The notes: generated by a model not told the origin, from the sequence alone. Numbered from the stretch's first letter, positions 1-7,784 are shown. The stretch: DNA of 36,263 bases from Clostridiales bacterium (GCA_029008095.1 JAQXJB010000041.1:1-36263); one strand, 5' to 3'. Made by a program: numbers and translations.

Positions 1-27
1 TTCCATAATTGCACCGTCTTTTTGGTT

Positions 28-54
28 TTAGCACTCTGCATCCCCGAGTGCTAA
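28..54 (-). promoter_or_regulatory. CIRCE operator (HrcA binding site)
   Basis: TTAGCACTC (28-36), a 9-bp spacer (37-45) and GAGTGCTAA (46-54) match the CIRCE consensus without a mismatch. CIRCE is bound by the heat-shock repressor HrcA in front of groESL or hrcA-grpE-dnaK. The element is palindromic, but the leftward promoter at 59-87 places it at the transcription start of a gene to the left. That gene is probably groES/groEL or the hrcA operon, which is inference because it lies outside the window. Confidence 0.93.
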
Positions 55-58
55 ACAT

Positions 59-87
59 AATGTACCATTACCCTTAGAATATGTCAA
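59..87 (-). promoter_or_regulatory. Leftward sigma-A promoter upstream of the CIRCE operator
   Basis: Read on the minus strand, TTGACA (87-82) is followed after 17 bp by TACATT (64-59). Transcription would start near position 52, inside the CIRCE element, and run off the left edge. The gene it drives lies outside the window. Confidence 0.7.
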
Positions 88-264
88 TAGTAAAAATTAA
101 AATAATTTGTGAACAAAATGCGGGAAGAGAATATGTTAAAATAGGATTGCGAAAGCTTGACTGGCGGCACAAAAGAGCATACAGTTGCTTTAGAAGTAAT
201 GCCTTGTATGCAGATTGCACCGCAAGATAGCGAAGCTTTAAGATTGTTGAAAGGGTTTATAACT

Positions 265-915
265 ATGGGCAGAAAAATGTTTTGCTCGGGGAGAAAAACA
301 GAAAAAAGAACTTTTTTCATTCTGGCGGCGCTGGTTATGAGCTGCGCGGCAGTGCTGCCCTGCATGGCTGCGGAGGAGAAATCTCTTTTGCAGCAGGAGC
401 AGGAGCTCCTTGAGCAGAAATTTGAGGAAATGAACTTTACGCAGCTTATGTCTGAATGCAGAGAAGTATGGATAGGCGAGGTGCTGCTCGTTGAGGATAA
501 CGAAACGGAAGTAAAGCGGCCTAAACCGCAGATGGAAGTGATTGAGCACGAGGATGGCACATCGGATATGGAGTGGGTAGACCGCTCCACAGAGCAATGG
601 ATCAGGGAGGAAAGAACTGTAAAAATACATAAGCTGGACACGATAAACGGATATACATTCGAGAAACTGCCGGAACACTATGAGTCCGCGTACTTTGTCA
701 AGCGCTTTGTATCCCAAAATGACGGCACTGTACTGGAAGCGCCTTTCATGGATGTTCCTGCTCTGAACTGCGGAGAGAAGCTGCTTATCTTTGGCGCGCC
801 CACTCTTTGGTTACGGAGAGAGCAGTATATCATGGACAGCAACGGGAATATGGTCTGCTGCTATAAAACCGGCGAGAGCGACAGCAACGGCGGCATGTCC
901 ATAGATGACTTTTAA
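265..915 (+). CDS. Small exported protein of unknown function
   Basis: I do not recognise a named family. The frame is open from a TTG at 157, but the ATG at 265 is preferred: it has an AAAGGG-like site about 9 bp upstream and gives a proper export signal, with basic residues then a hydrophobic stretch at about residues 17-30 and a possible AxA-type cleavage site near residue 36 (CMAAEE). The 216-residue product is acidic and has a Gln/Glu-rich helical start to the mature part. It ends with a GEKLLIFG segment and a DSNGNMV turn, which resemble GERLIIIG and DGDGNAF in the next gene. The two are therefore probably diverged paralogues in one transcript, only 11 bp apart. No promoter was convincingly seen. 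Confidence 0.7.
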   Translation: MGRKMFCSGRKTEKRTFFILAALVMSCAAVLPCMAAEEKSLLQQEQELLEQKFEEMNFTQLMSECREVWIGEVLLVEDNETEVKRPKPQMEVIEHEDGTSDMEWVDRSTEQWIREERTVKIHKLDTINGYTFEKLPEHYESAYFVKRFVSQNDGTVLEAPFMDVPALNCGEKLLIFGAPTLWLRREQYIMDSNGNMVCCYKTGESDSNGGMSIDDF

Positions 916-926
916 GGGTGAATGGC

Positions 927-1508
927 ATGAAAAAGCTTAGTGTGTTTATTTTTGCCGCCTTTGCGGCACTTCTCCTTGCCGGATGCGGCGGCGAGGTGCA
1001 GACCGAAAAAGAGGAGCTTACATTCACTCAAATGGTAAGCCGGGAGGAAGAAACGTTCAGGAGCTTGCCCATAAAGGAGCTGGCTGCACAGTCTGATTGG
1101 GTCGCAATGGTGGAGATAGCGTCCGTGACAGCTCTCAGAGAGCAGGAATTCACTGTTTCCATCCCGAAGGGCGAGGAGCAATGGAGCGCCTATATGCACG
1201 TTATAGAGGCCAAGGTCATCAATTCCCTAAAAGGAGCGGAGGAAGGACAGAGCCTTTCGATACCGTTGGCGGTCAAATACAGCAGAGAGGAATCGGAAAT
1301 AAAGACCGCATATTGGAAGGTCTGGTATCATGGCGCGAGGTATAAGCCCGGCGAAAGACTAATTATCATCGGCACTCAGGCGGCATGGGAGACTCCCAAC
1401 GCGGAGGAAACAGAGCCGAAACTCCTGTATATAGGAGACGGCGATGGAAACGCTTTTTACAGCAGCGGTACGATGCGTCGTATTACGGAACAGACAAAAA
1501 CAGATTGA
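927..1508 (+). CDS. Putative lipoprotein, paralogue of the upstream gene
   Basis: Start ATG 927 has AGGGTG (915-920) six bases upstream; an in-frame GTG at 918 lies inside that ribosome site and is rejected. The 193-residue product begins with a lipoprotein signal: MKK, a hydrophobic core, then lipobox LLAGC with Cys at about residue 20, so it should be lipid-anchored on the outer face of the membrane. The mature part has a beta-rich pattern (DWVAMVEI, HVIEAKVINSLKG, GERLIIIG) like that of small exported domains of unknown function. It follows the previous gene by 11 bp and shares its C-terminal pattern. No enzymatic motif is visible. Confidence 0.75.
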   Translation: MKKLSVFIFAAFAALLLAGCGGEVQTEKEELTFTQMVSREEETFRSLPIKELAAQSDWVAMVEIASVTALREQEFTVSIPKGEEQWSAYMHVIEAKVINSLKGAEEGQSLSIPLAVKYSREESEIKTAYWKVWYHGARYKPGERLIIIGTQAAWETPNAEETEPKLLYIGDGDGNAFYSSGTMRRITEQTKTD

Positions 1509-1591
1509 TTTTGTTAAAACGCACAAAAAAACTGGATTTTTTCGGCAATAATTATAATTGATTTTACAATAAATGCATGATATATTTTAAC

Positions 1592-1745
1592 TATAAAATA
1601 AGTAATTGTTACAGTTCCTTGACCAACCTCGATTCCAACTGTGAGGGGACACTCCTTCCTTTCACAGTCCTGCCTTTTAAATTCATTTTCTACACATGCC
1701 GGCAAAAGCGGCGGGGTCATCCCCGCCGCTTTTGCTGTCTTTTTA
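1592..1745 (+). ncRNA. Candidate small RNA with anti-Shine-Dalgarno loop
   Basis: This AT-rich gap has no credible gene. A weak promoter-like pair, TTGATT (1558-1563) and TATATT (1581-1586) with 17 bp between, precedes a hairpin, CTGTGA (1639-1644) pairing with TCACAG (1662-1667). Its loop contains ACTCCTTCCT, complementary to ribosome binding sites. The strong terminator at 1702-1735 follows. This is the layout of a trans-acting small RNA, but the call is inference and no expression is shown. Confidence 0.25.
1702..1745. terminator. Bidirectional intrinsic terminator between lipoprotein gene and cinA
   Basis: A perfect 15-bp stem, GCAAAAGCGGCGGGG (1702-1716) with CCCCGCCGCTTTTGC (1721-1735), has a TCAT loop. 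On the plus strand it is followed by TGTCTTTTT. On the minus strand it lies just past the cinA stop codon, so it can serve transcripts from both sides. Confidence 0.85.
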
Positions 1746-1772
1746 TGTTCGTTTATTGCTTTTTCCTCTGGC

Positions 1773-3008
1773 TTATCTCAAATGCCGCCTTACCATGTCG
1801 AAGGCGTTGTGCGCCGCCACGGTGCGGACGCGGTCGCGGTCGTTGCCGCAGCTAAGCTTTTTGCAAATGGTCACGCCCTCGGCGGCGAGAGCCACATAGA
1901 CCGTCCCGACCTCGTTGCCGCGCTCGTCCCTGTCAGGGCCTGCCACGCCGGTGGTGCTCACGGCGATGTCTGCCTTCATCAGCCGCCGCGCCCCCTCCGC
2001 CATGGCTCTGGCCACAGGCTCGGAGACCGCGCCGTGCTCCGCCAGCATTTCGGCGGGAACGCCCAGAACGTCTGCCTTGACCTCGCTGGCGTAGGAGACC
2101 ACGCCGCCACGAAACACCGCAGAAGCGCCGGGAACGTCGGTCATACGCTTGGCGATAAGCCCGCCGGTGCAGGACTCGGCGCAGGAAAATGTCAGTCCGC
2201 GCTCCTTTAGAAGAGCGAAAACCGCCGCTTCGAGGCTTGGTACGTTTATGCCGTAGATATATTCGCCCACGGCCTCATATACCTTTTCTATAACCGGGGA
2301 CATCATTGCCTCGGCCTCCGCTTCGCTCTGCGCCTTGGCCGTCACCCGCAGGCGCACCTCGCCGGTCTTGGCGTAGGGGGCGAGGGTGGGATTTTCAAGG
2401 CTGTTCATCAGCTCCCGCAGCTTATCCTCCACGGCGCTCTCACCCATGCCGAATATCATAATGTTTTTGGAGTAGAGCTGCGCCCCGGAGAGCTTGCGGA
2501 GATAGGGCATAGCTGCGCCGCGCAGCATTGCACGCAGCTCCCGGGGAGGGCCGGGCAGCATCACCACATGGCAGCCGTCCGCTTCGAAGGCGCAGCCGGG
2601 GGCTGTGCCGCAGGTGTTCTCAAGAATGGTGCAGCCCTCGGGCAGCTCTGCCTGCCGGAGATTGTTGTCCGTCATGCCGCGTCCTATTTTATCAAAATAG
2701 GCCCGTATTTTTTCCTCCTCCTCCGGGTGGAAAACGAGCTCCTTTCCAAAGGCGGCGGCAAGGGTCTGCTTGGTCAGGTCGTCGCAGGTGGGGCCGAGCC
2801 CGCCGGTGGTAATGATGATGTCCGCCCGGCTCTTGGCTATATCCACGGCGGCCTGTAGCCGCTCGGGATTATCGCCCACGACAGTATGGTAATAGGTGTT
2901 TATGCCCAGCTCCGAGAGGACGGCGGCTACGTCGGCGGCGTCGGTGTTGACGATATTGCCCAGCAGCAGCTCGGTGCCCACGGAGATGATTTCGGCCTTG
3001 TGTTCCAT
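1773..3008 (-). CDS. cinA: CinA-family protein (MoCF-like domain plus nicotinamide-nucleotide amidase)
   Basis: A 411-residue protein of full family length. The N-terminal molybdopterin-binding-like domain (about 1-170) shows GTELLLGNIVNT at 11-22 and TTGGLGPTCDD at 67-77. The C-terminal CinA/PncC domain (about 255-411) shows AESCTGG at 277-283, DVPGASAVFRGG and a TTGVAGP loop at 352-358. CinA-family C-terminal domains deamidate nicotinamide mononucleotide for NAD recycling; the name comes from competence- and damage-inducible loci. ATG 3008 is chosen because GAGGGTG lies six bases upstream; an upstream in-frame GTG (3017) sits inside that site. It lies 55 bp downstream of thiI on the same strand and is probably cotranscribed with it. 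Confidence 0.95.
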   Translation of the reverse strand: MEHKAEIISVGTELLLGNIVNTDAADVAAVLSELGINTYYHTVVGDNPERLQAAVDIAKSRADIIITTGGLGPTCDDLTKQTLAAAFGKELVFHPEEEEKIRAYFDKIGRGMTDNNLRQAELPEGCTILENTCGTAPGCAFEADGCHVVMLPGPPRELRAMLRGAAMPYLRKLSGAQLYSKNIMIFGMGESAVEDKLRELMNSLENPTLAPYAKTGEVRLRVTAKAQSEAEAEAMMSPVIEKVYEAVGEYIYGINVPSLEAAVFALLKERGLTFSCAESCTGGLIAKRMTDVPGASAVFRGGVVSYASEVKADVLGVPAEMLAEHGAVSEPVARAMAEGARRLMKADIAVSTTGVAGPDRDERGNEVGTVYVALAAEGVTICKKLSCGNDRDRVRTVAAHNAFDMVRRHLR

Positions 3009-3030
3009 AAATGTCACCCTCGATCAATGG

Positions 3031-3068
3031 GCTGAGCCATCAGTCACAGCCTGACTGAAAAACTCAGC
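3031..3068 (-). other. Two-part hairpin in the thiI-cinA spacer
   Basis: GCTGAG (3031-3036) pairs with CTCAGC (3063-3068), and inside it CAGTCA (3041-3046) pairs with TGACTG (3052-3057). The structure overlaps the thiI stop codon and ends 22 bp before the cinA start. There is no T-run on the outgoing side, so it does not look like a terminator; RNA processing or stabilisation is possible. Confidence 0.4.
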
Positions 3069-4242
3069 GTTTTTTGTAAATCCGAATGTGCTCGATATTC
3101 ATAACGGCCTCTTCCATGAGGGCTTCGGCATCCAGCGCCTTCTCGGCCTCCAGCACCTCGTCCAGCGGGGGCTTGGTGCGGGGGTGGCGGGGCGTAAAGA
3201 CGGTGCAGCAGTCCTCGTAGGGGAGGATGGAGGTCTCAAAGGTGCCTATTTTGCGCGCGATGGAAACGATGTCCTCCTTGTCCATGCCGATAAGGGGACG
3301 CAGCACGGGCAGAGACACCGCCGCGTTGGTAACGGCCAGCGCCTCCATAGTCTGGCTGGCAACCTGACCCAAATTTTCGCCGGTTACCAGCGCGCCGCAG
3401 CCGTTATCCTTTGCGATACGCTCGGATATGCGCATCATGAAGCGGCGCATGATAACGGTGAAGAACTCCTCCGGGCATTTATCGCGGATGGCCTCCTGTA
3501 TCTTTGTGAAGGGCACCACCTGAACGGTGAGCCTGCCGCAGTAATCCAGCAGCTCCTCCGCCAGATCCAGCACCTTCTGCTTAGCCAGTTCTGAGGTATA
3601 GGGGAAAGAGAAAAAGTGGACGGGAATTATGGTCACGCCGCGCTTTGCCATCATATAGGTGGAAACCGGGCTGTCGATACCGCCGGAGAGCAGGGAAACG
3701 GCCTTGCCGCCGACACCCACGGGCAGGCCGCCCGCGCCGGGTATGCTGTTGGCGTGGACATAGGCGGCGTAGTCGCGCACCTCAATGTGTACTGTCAGCT
3801 CCGGATTATGCACATCCACGGTAAGGTGGGGGAATGCGTCATGGAGCTCGCCGCCCACATACTGGGAGAGGGCGATGCTGGTCATGGGGAAGGTCTTGTC
3901 AGAGCGCTTGGACTCCACCTTGAAGCTGGAGGCGGACATGAGCGCGTCGCTCAGGTACTCCTTGGCCATAGCAAGGATGGCGTCCTTATCCTTCTCGCAG
4001 GCCGCGGCGCGGGAGATGGAGATGATGCCGAAGGTCTTTTTCATGATCTCCTCGGCCTCGTCCATATCGATGCTGTCGTCCTGGGGTTCGGCGTAGATGG
4101 TGGACTGCACGGAATAGATGCGGAACTTTCCCAGCCGGGAAAGGCGGCGGCTTATGTTGGATATCAGCTTCTGCTCGAAGTATTTGCGGTTCATGCCCTT
4201 CAGGACGATCTCGCCCTGCTTGAGAAGTAAAATATCGTTCAT
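3064..4242 (-). CDS. thiI: tRNA 4-thiouridine synthetase ThiI
   Basis: ThiI adenylates U8 of tRNA and transfers sulfur to it; in many bacteria it also supplies sulfur for the thiamine thiazole. The 392-residue protein has the N-terminal ferredoxin-like/THUMP region (about 1-165; KQGEIVLKGMNRKYFE near the start) and an AANH/PP-loop ATPase domain with SGGIDSP at 186-192. There is no C-terminal rhodanese domain, as is usual in Firmicutes, so a partner cysteine desulfurase must deliver sulfur; none is adjacent. Start ATG 4242 has TAGGAGA about 7 bp upstream. Transcription probably starts from the promoter at 4277-4305 and continues into cinA. Confidence 0.96.
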   Translation of the reverse strand: MNDILLLKQGEIVLKGMNRKYFEQKLISNISRRLSRLGKFRIYSVQSTIYAEPQDDSIDMDEAEEIMKKTFGIISISRAAACEKDKDAILAMAKEYLSDALMSASSFKVESKRSDKTFPMTSIALSQYVGGELHDAFPHLTVDVHNPELTVHIEVRDYAAYVHANSIPGAGGLPVGVGGKAVSLLSGGIDSPVSTYMMAKRGVTIIPVHFFSFPYTSELAKQKVLDLAEELLDYCGRLTVQVVPFTKIQEAIRDKCPEEFFTVIMRRFMMRISERIAKDNGCGALVTGENLGQVASQTMEALAVTNAAVSLPVLRPLIGMDKEDIVSIARKIGTFETSILPYEDCCTVFTPRHPRTKPPLDEVLEAEKALDAEALMEEAVMNIEHIRIYKKR

Positions 4243-4276
4243 TCGTTTTCTCCTAAATAAATGTTCCTATACGGCT

Positions 4277-4305
4277 ATTTTAATTCCCTGCCGGGATAAA
4301 GTCAA
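4277..4305 (-). promoter_or_regulatory. Sigma-A promoter for thiI-cinA
   Basis: On the minus strand TTGACT (4305-4300) and TAAAAT (4282-4277) are separated by 17 bp. This gives a short leader of about 30 bases before the thiI start. Confidence 0.7.
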
Positions 4306-4311
4306 TGTTTA

Positions 4312-4340
4312 GTATGAAACTGCCGCCCCGGACATACATT
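4312..4340 (+). promoter_or_regulatory. Possible sporulation sigma-E-type promoter for the D,D-carboxypeptidase
   Basis: No sigma-A-like pair precedes the gene. CATACATT (4333-4340) fits the sigma-E -10 consensus CATACAnT in full and is spaced 14 bp from GTATGAA (4312-4318), a poor match to the sigma-E -35. The start point would be about 30 bases before the gene. Confidence 0.3.
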
Positions 4341-4378
4341 ATATAAAGCATAATAAACAATGATAGACGGAGGCTGCT

Positions 4379-5563
4379 ATGAAAAAACGGATCACTATCA
4401 TACTTATGATGGCTCTGCTCCTCCTGCCTGCCCGGGCAATGGAGAGCTTTGACGAGAACGAGTGGGAGGCGGTGGCGACCCTCAAGACTGTGGAGGACAT
4501 CCCACTCAGCGTACCATCGGCGATACTGATGGAGAAGGAAACCGGGGAGATACTCTATGAGCTTAACAGCCATGAGCGCCTTGCTCCGGCCAGTGTTACC
4601 AAGGTCATGACCATGCTGCTGGTGGTGGAGGCGGTGGAGGGCGGTAAGCTTTCGCTGGACGATACCGTTACGGCCACGGTCGAAGCCACCAGCAAGGGCG
4701 GTTCCCAGATCTTCCTCAAGGAGGGGGAGCAGATGAGCGTGGAGACTCTGCTGAAATGTGTTGCCGTGGCTTCCGCCAATGACGCCGCTGTGGCTCTGGC
4801 CGAGCATATCGCGGGCAGCGAGGCGGCCTTTGTGGCCATGATGAATAAGCGGGCGGAGCAGCTTGGCATGAAGGACACGGTATTCTCCAACTGCACGGGT
4901 CTGCCCACCGAGGGCGAGCATCTTACCACGGCCTATGACGTCGCCATCATGTCCCGTCAGCTTATCATGCATGATATGATAAAAAACTATACGAAAATCT
5001 GGATGGACTCCATCCGCGACGGTGAATTTGGCCTTTCCAACACCAATAAGCTGGTGCGCTTCTATCAGGGAGCCACCGGACTGAAAACCGGCTACACCAA
5101 GGAGGCGGGCTACTGCGTGGCAGCCACGGCGGAGCGGGACGGCGTGGAATATATCGCCGTCGTCATGAACGGAGCCACCAGCGACGAGCGCTTCGAGAGC
5201 GCCAAAATACTGCTGAACCACGCCTTCGCCAACTATACCCTGGTCAGCGCCCTGCCGGATGAAGCGCTGCCCCCGCTGGCTGTCACCCTTGGGGAGCAGA
5301 GCTACATTCAGCCCGTCACGGCTCAAAGTCCTAAGCTGCTGCTGACGAAGAGCGAGGCGGCGGGGGTGACAAAGTCCGTGGAGCGGCCGGAGAGCGTGGA
5401 AGCTCCCATACTGCCGGGGCAGGAAATAGGACGGCTGGTGCTCACCGCCGCCGACGGAAGCGAGCTTGCCTCCGTGCCGCTGGTGGCTGACTGCCCGGTG
5501 GAGAAGCTGAGCTGGTGGAAAATATTCGTCCGCTATCTGAAGCTTGTCAGCATGAACGCGTAG
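4379..5563 (+). CDS. dacF: D-alanyl-D-alanine carboxypeptidase (low-molecular-weight PBP)
   Basis: Serine peptidase of family S11 that removes the terminal D-Ala from peptidoglycan stem peptides outside the membrane. The 394-residue protein has a signal peptide (about 1-20, ending PARA), SVTK at 72-75 (nucleophile Ser72 and Lys75), SAN at 132-134 and KTG at 236-238, so all three catalytic motifs are present. A PBP5-type C-terminal beta domain occupies about 270-375. The final WWKIFVRYLKLV stretch looks like the amphipathic membrane anchor of the family. Start ATG 4379 has GGAGG (4369-4373). The gene diverges from thiI. A sigma-E-like -10 upstream raises a spore-cortex (DacB/DacF-like) role, which is inference; the symbol is by family only. 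Confidence 0.93.
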   Translation: MKKRITIILMMALLLLPARAMESFDENEWEAVATLKTVEDIPLSVPSAILMEKETGEILYELNSHERLAPASVTKVMTMLLVVEAVEGGKLSLDDTVTATVEATSKGGSQIFLKEGEQMSVETLLKCVAVASANDAAVALAEHIAGSEAAFVAMMNKRAEQLGMKDTVFSNCTGLPTEGEHLTTAYDVAIMSRQLIMHDMIKNYTKIWMDSIRDGEFGLSNTNKLVRFYQGATGLKTGYTKEAGYCVAATAERDGVEYIAVVMNGATSDERFESAKILLNHAFANYTLVSALPDEALPPLAVTLGEQSYIQPVTAQSPKLLLTKSEAAGVTKSVERPESVEAPILPGQEIGRLVLTAADGSELASVPLVADCPVEKLSWWKIFVRYLKLVSMNA

Positions 5564-5624
5564 CTTACAAAATAAGGAAATCAAAAAAGTTTAAAATATT
5601 GTGCAGAATTATGGCTGTATTCTC

Positions 5625-5653
5625 TTGAAATTTGCCGTCTGACGCTGTATAAT
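5625..5653 (+). promoter_or_regulatory. Sigma-A promoter for typA
   Basis: TTGAAA (5625-5630) and TATAAT (5648-5653) are separated by 17 bp. The leader is about 70 bases and ends in an AGAAGG ribosome site at 5718-5723. Confidence 0.85.
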
Positions 5654-5731
5654 ATCACGGTTTGTTATATAGCTGATTTCTACAAAAGGCGCGGGATTGT
5701 ATGCCGCCGCCTCAAAAAGAAGGTATTAAGC

Positions 5732-7549
5732 ATGGAACTGAGAAATATAGCCATAATCGCCCATGTTGACCACGGAAAGACCACCCTGGTCGACGAGATG
5801 CTCAAGCAGGGCGGCGTTTTCCGCGATAATCAGACCGTAAATGACAGAGTCATGGACTCCGGAGACCTGGAGCGTGAGCGCGGCATCACCATTCTTGCAA
5901 AGAATACCGCCGTTCATTACGGCGATACCAAGATAAACATCGTTGACACCCCGGGTCACGCCGACTTCGGCGGCGAGGTGGAGCGTGTACTGAAGATGGT
6001 CAACGGCGTTGTCCTGCTGGTTGACGCCGCCGAGGGCCCCATGCCCCAGACCCGCTTCGTTCTCCAGCATGCTCTGGCTCTGGGACACCGTGTCATAGTC
6101 GTCGTCAATAAGATAGACCGTCCCGACGCGCGTATACACGAGGTCATTGACGAGGTTCTTGAGCTTCTGCTGGAGCTGGATGCCACCGATGAGCAGCTTG
6201 ACTCTCCCATGATATTCTGCTCCGCCAGAAAGGGCGTTGCTTCCTATTCTCCCGAGGTGGAGGGTACCGACCTGCGTCCCCTCTTCGATACGATCGTAGA
6301 CTATATCCCTGCCCCTGAGAAGGATGAAGCTTCTCCCCTGCAGATGCTCGTATCCTCTATTGATTATAATGATTATGTGGGCCGCATCGCCATCGGCCGC
6401 GTGGAGCGCGGTGTTATCCGCCAGAACCAGGAGCTGGTGGTGTGCAACGCGCTGAAGCCTGATATGGCCGTTAAGGCCAAGGCGGTCAACATCTATGTGT
6501 TCGACGGCCTTACCAAGATTCCCGTTACCGAGTCCGGCGCGGGCGACATCATTGCCCTTTCCGGTATAGGCGACGTTACCATCGGTGATACCGTCTGCGC
6601 CGCCGAGTGCAAGGAACCCCTGCCCTTCGTGGAGATATCCGCGCCTACCATGGAGATGACCTTCTCCGTAAACGACAGCCCCTTCGCCGGAACCGAGGGC
6701 AAGTTCGTCACCTCCCGCAATCTCCGCGAGCGCCTTTTCCGCGAGACACTGAAGGATGTTTCCCTCCGCGTTTCCGAGACCGACTCCACCGACAGCTTCA
6801 ATGTTGCCGGACGCGGCGAGATGCACCTTTCCATCCTGATAGAGACTATGCGCCGTGAGGGCTATGAGTTCCAGGTATCTCCCCCCCGCGTGCTCAATAA
6901 GACCATCGACGGAGTGCTCTGTGAGCCCTTCGAGCGCGTCGTTATCGACGTGCCCGATGACAGCGTCGGCTCCGTTATTGAAAAGATGGGCGTGCGCAAG
7001 GGCGAGCTTTCCGAGATGAACCCGATGGGTACCCGCACCCGCCTTGTGTTCACCATTCCTTCCCGCGGTCTCTTCGGATACCGAAATGAGTTCCTTTCCG
7101 ATACCCGCGGCGAGGGCATCATGGCGTCCGTGTTCGATAGCTATCAGCCCTTCAAGGGCGAGGTTCGCCGCCGCAATACCGGCTCTCTGGTCGCCTTTGA
7201 GACCGGCGAAGCTGTTGCCTACGGTATCTTCAACGTGCAGGACCGCGGCGCCATGTTTATCGGACCCGGCGTTAAAGTATACGGCGGCATGGTCGTCGGC
7301 GTTTCGCCCAAGTCCGAGGATATCGTGGTGAACGTCTGCAAGAAGAAGCAGCTTACCAATACCCGCGCGGCCGGTTCCGATGAGGCTCTCCGCCTTGTCC
7401 CGCCCCGTATTCTCAGCCTTGAGCAGTGCCTTGAATTTCTGGCCGACGATGAGCTGCTGGAGGTCACTCCCGAGAACCTCCGCCTGAGAAAGCGCATCCT
7501 TGACCATTCCCTGCGAATGAAGGCTCTCAAGGGCGGCAAGAATAAGTGA
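5732..7549 (+). CDS. typA: Translational GTPase TypA/BipA
   Basis: Ribosome-associated GTPase of the EF-G family, involved in ribosome assembly and stress or cold adaptation. The 605 residues are full length. G1 is AHVDHGKTT at 10-18, switch I RERGIT near 48-53, G3 DTPGH at 72-76 and G4 NKID at 126-129, all intact. Domains II, III and V and the TypA-specific C-terminal domain follow, the last ending RKRILDHSLRMKALK. It is a single-gene unit with its own promoter and a strong terminator at 7554-7587. Codon use resembles that of the ribosomal protein and RNA polymerase genes, in keeping with high expression. Confidence 0.98.
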   Translation: MELRNIAIIAHVDHGKTTLVDEMLKQGGVFRDNQTVNDRVMDSGDLERERGITILAKNTAVHYGDTKINIVDTPGHADFGGEVERVLKMVNGVVLLVDAAEGPMPQTRFVLQHALALGHRVIVVVNKIDRPDARIHEVIDEVLELLLELDATDEQLDSPMIFCSARKGVASYSPEVEGTDLRPLFDTIVDYIPAPEKDEASPLQMLVSSIDYNDYVGRIAIGRVERGVIRQNQELVVCNALKPDMAVKAKAVNIYVFDGLTKIPVTESGAGDIIALSGIGDVTIGDTVCAAECKEPLPFVEISAPTMEMTFSVNDSPFAGTEGKFVTSRNLRERLFRETLKDVSLRVSETDSTDSFNVAGRGEMHLSILIETMRREGYEFQVSPPRVLNKTIDGVLCEPFERVVIDVPDDSVGSVIEKMGVRKGELSEMNPMGTRTRLVFTIPSRGLFGYRNEFLSDTRGEGIMASVFDSYQPFKGEVRRRNTGSLVAFETGEAVAYGIFNVQDRGAMFIGPGVKVYGGMVVGVSPKSEDIVVNVCKKKQLTNTRAAGSDEALRLVPPRILSLEQCLEFLADDELLEVTPENLRLRKRILDHSLRMKALKGGKNK

Positions 7550-7553
7550 TGAT

Positions 7554-7587
7554 AAAAAATCCTTCGGAAAACTCCGAAGGATTTTTT
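7554..7587 (+). terminator. Intrinsic terminator of typA
   Basis: AAAAAATCCTTCGGA (7554-7568) pairs with TCCGAAGGATTTTTT after an AAAC loop (7569-7572) and runs into seven T's. The A-rich left arm means it can also end leftward transcripts. Confidence 0.92.
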
Positions 7588-7616
7588 TACAGATTAAAAC
7601 TATTGTGCGCTTATAT

Positions 7617-7630
7617 GGGCGAGCTCGCCC
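7617..7630. repeat. 14-bp perfect palindrome
   Basis: GGGCGAGCTCGCCC is its own reverse complement and is flanked by TATAT and ATATA. It lies between the typA terminator and the dispersed repeat. Its role is unknown. Confidence 0.5.
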
Positions 7631-7659
7631 GGATATACTTCCAATCTGTATTGTAGTGC

Positions 7660-7784
7660 GGAGATTCTTCACTACGTTCAGAATGACGCGACTTTTAGAT
7701 TTGTTCCATGTAACGACCGAAACGCAAAACCTAAAGATTATGTCATTCTGAGCTCCGCCGAAGGCAGGAGTGCGAAGAATCTCC
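7660..7784. repeat. Palindromic dispersed-repeat element (REP/MITE-like)
   Basis: The outer arms GGAGATTCTTC (7660-7670) and GAAGAATCTCC (7774-7784) are perfect inverted repeats, as are the inner arms TCAGAATGAC (7678-7687) and GTCATTCTGA (7742-7751). The consensus of arms like these, of the form ATTCTTCGCTNCGCTCAGAATGAC, is familiar from noncoding repeats scattered through many gut Firmicute genomes. No gene fits the stretch 7589-7849, and the element ends 65 bp before the SGNH hydrolase stop. Confidence 0.7.

Noticed and set aside
84-717. Minus-strand frames opposite the first exported protein
   Set aside because: Ser/Cys/His-rich shadows without ribosome sites; the plus-strand frame has a signal peptide.
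4280-5584. 434-codon minus-strand frame opposite the D,D-carboxypeptidase
   Set aside because: The plus-strand gene has all three catalytic motifs. The antisense frame is His/Gly/Gln-rich and has no recognisable domain.
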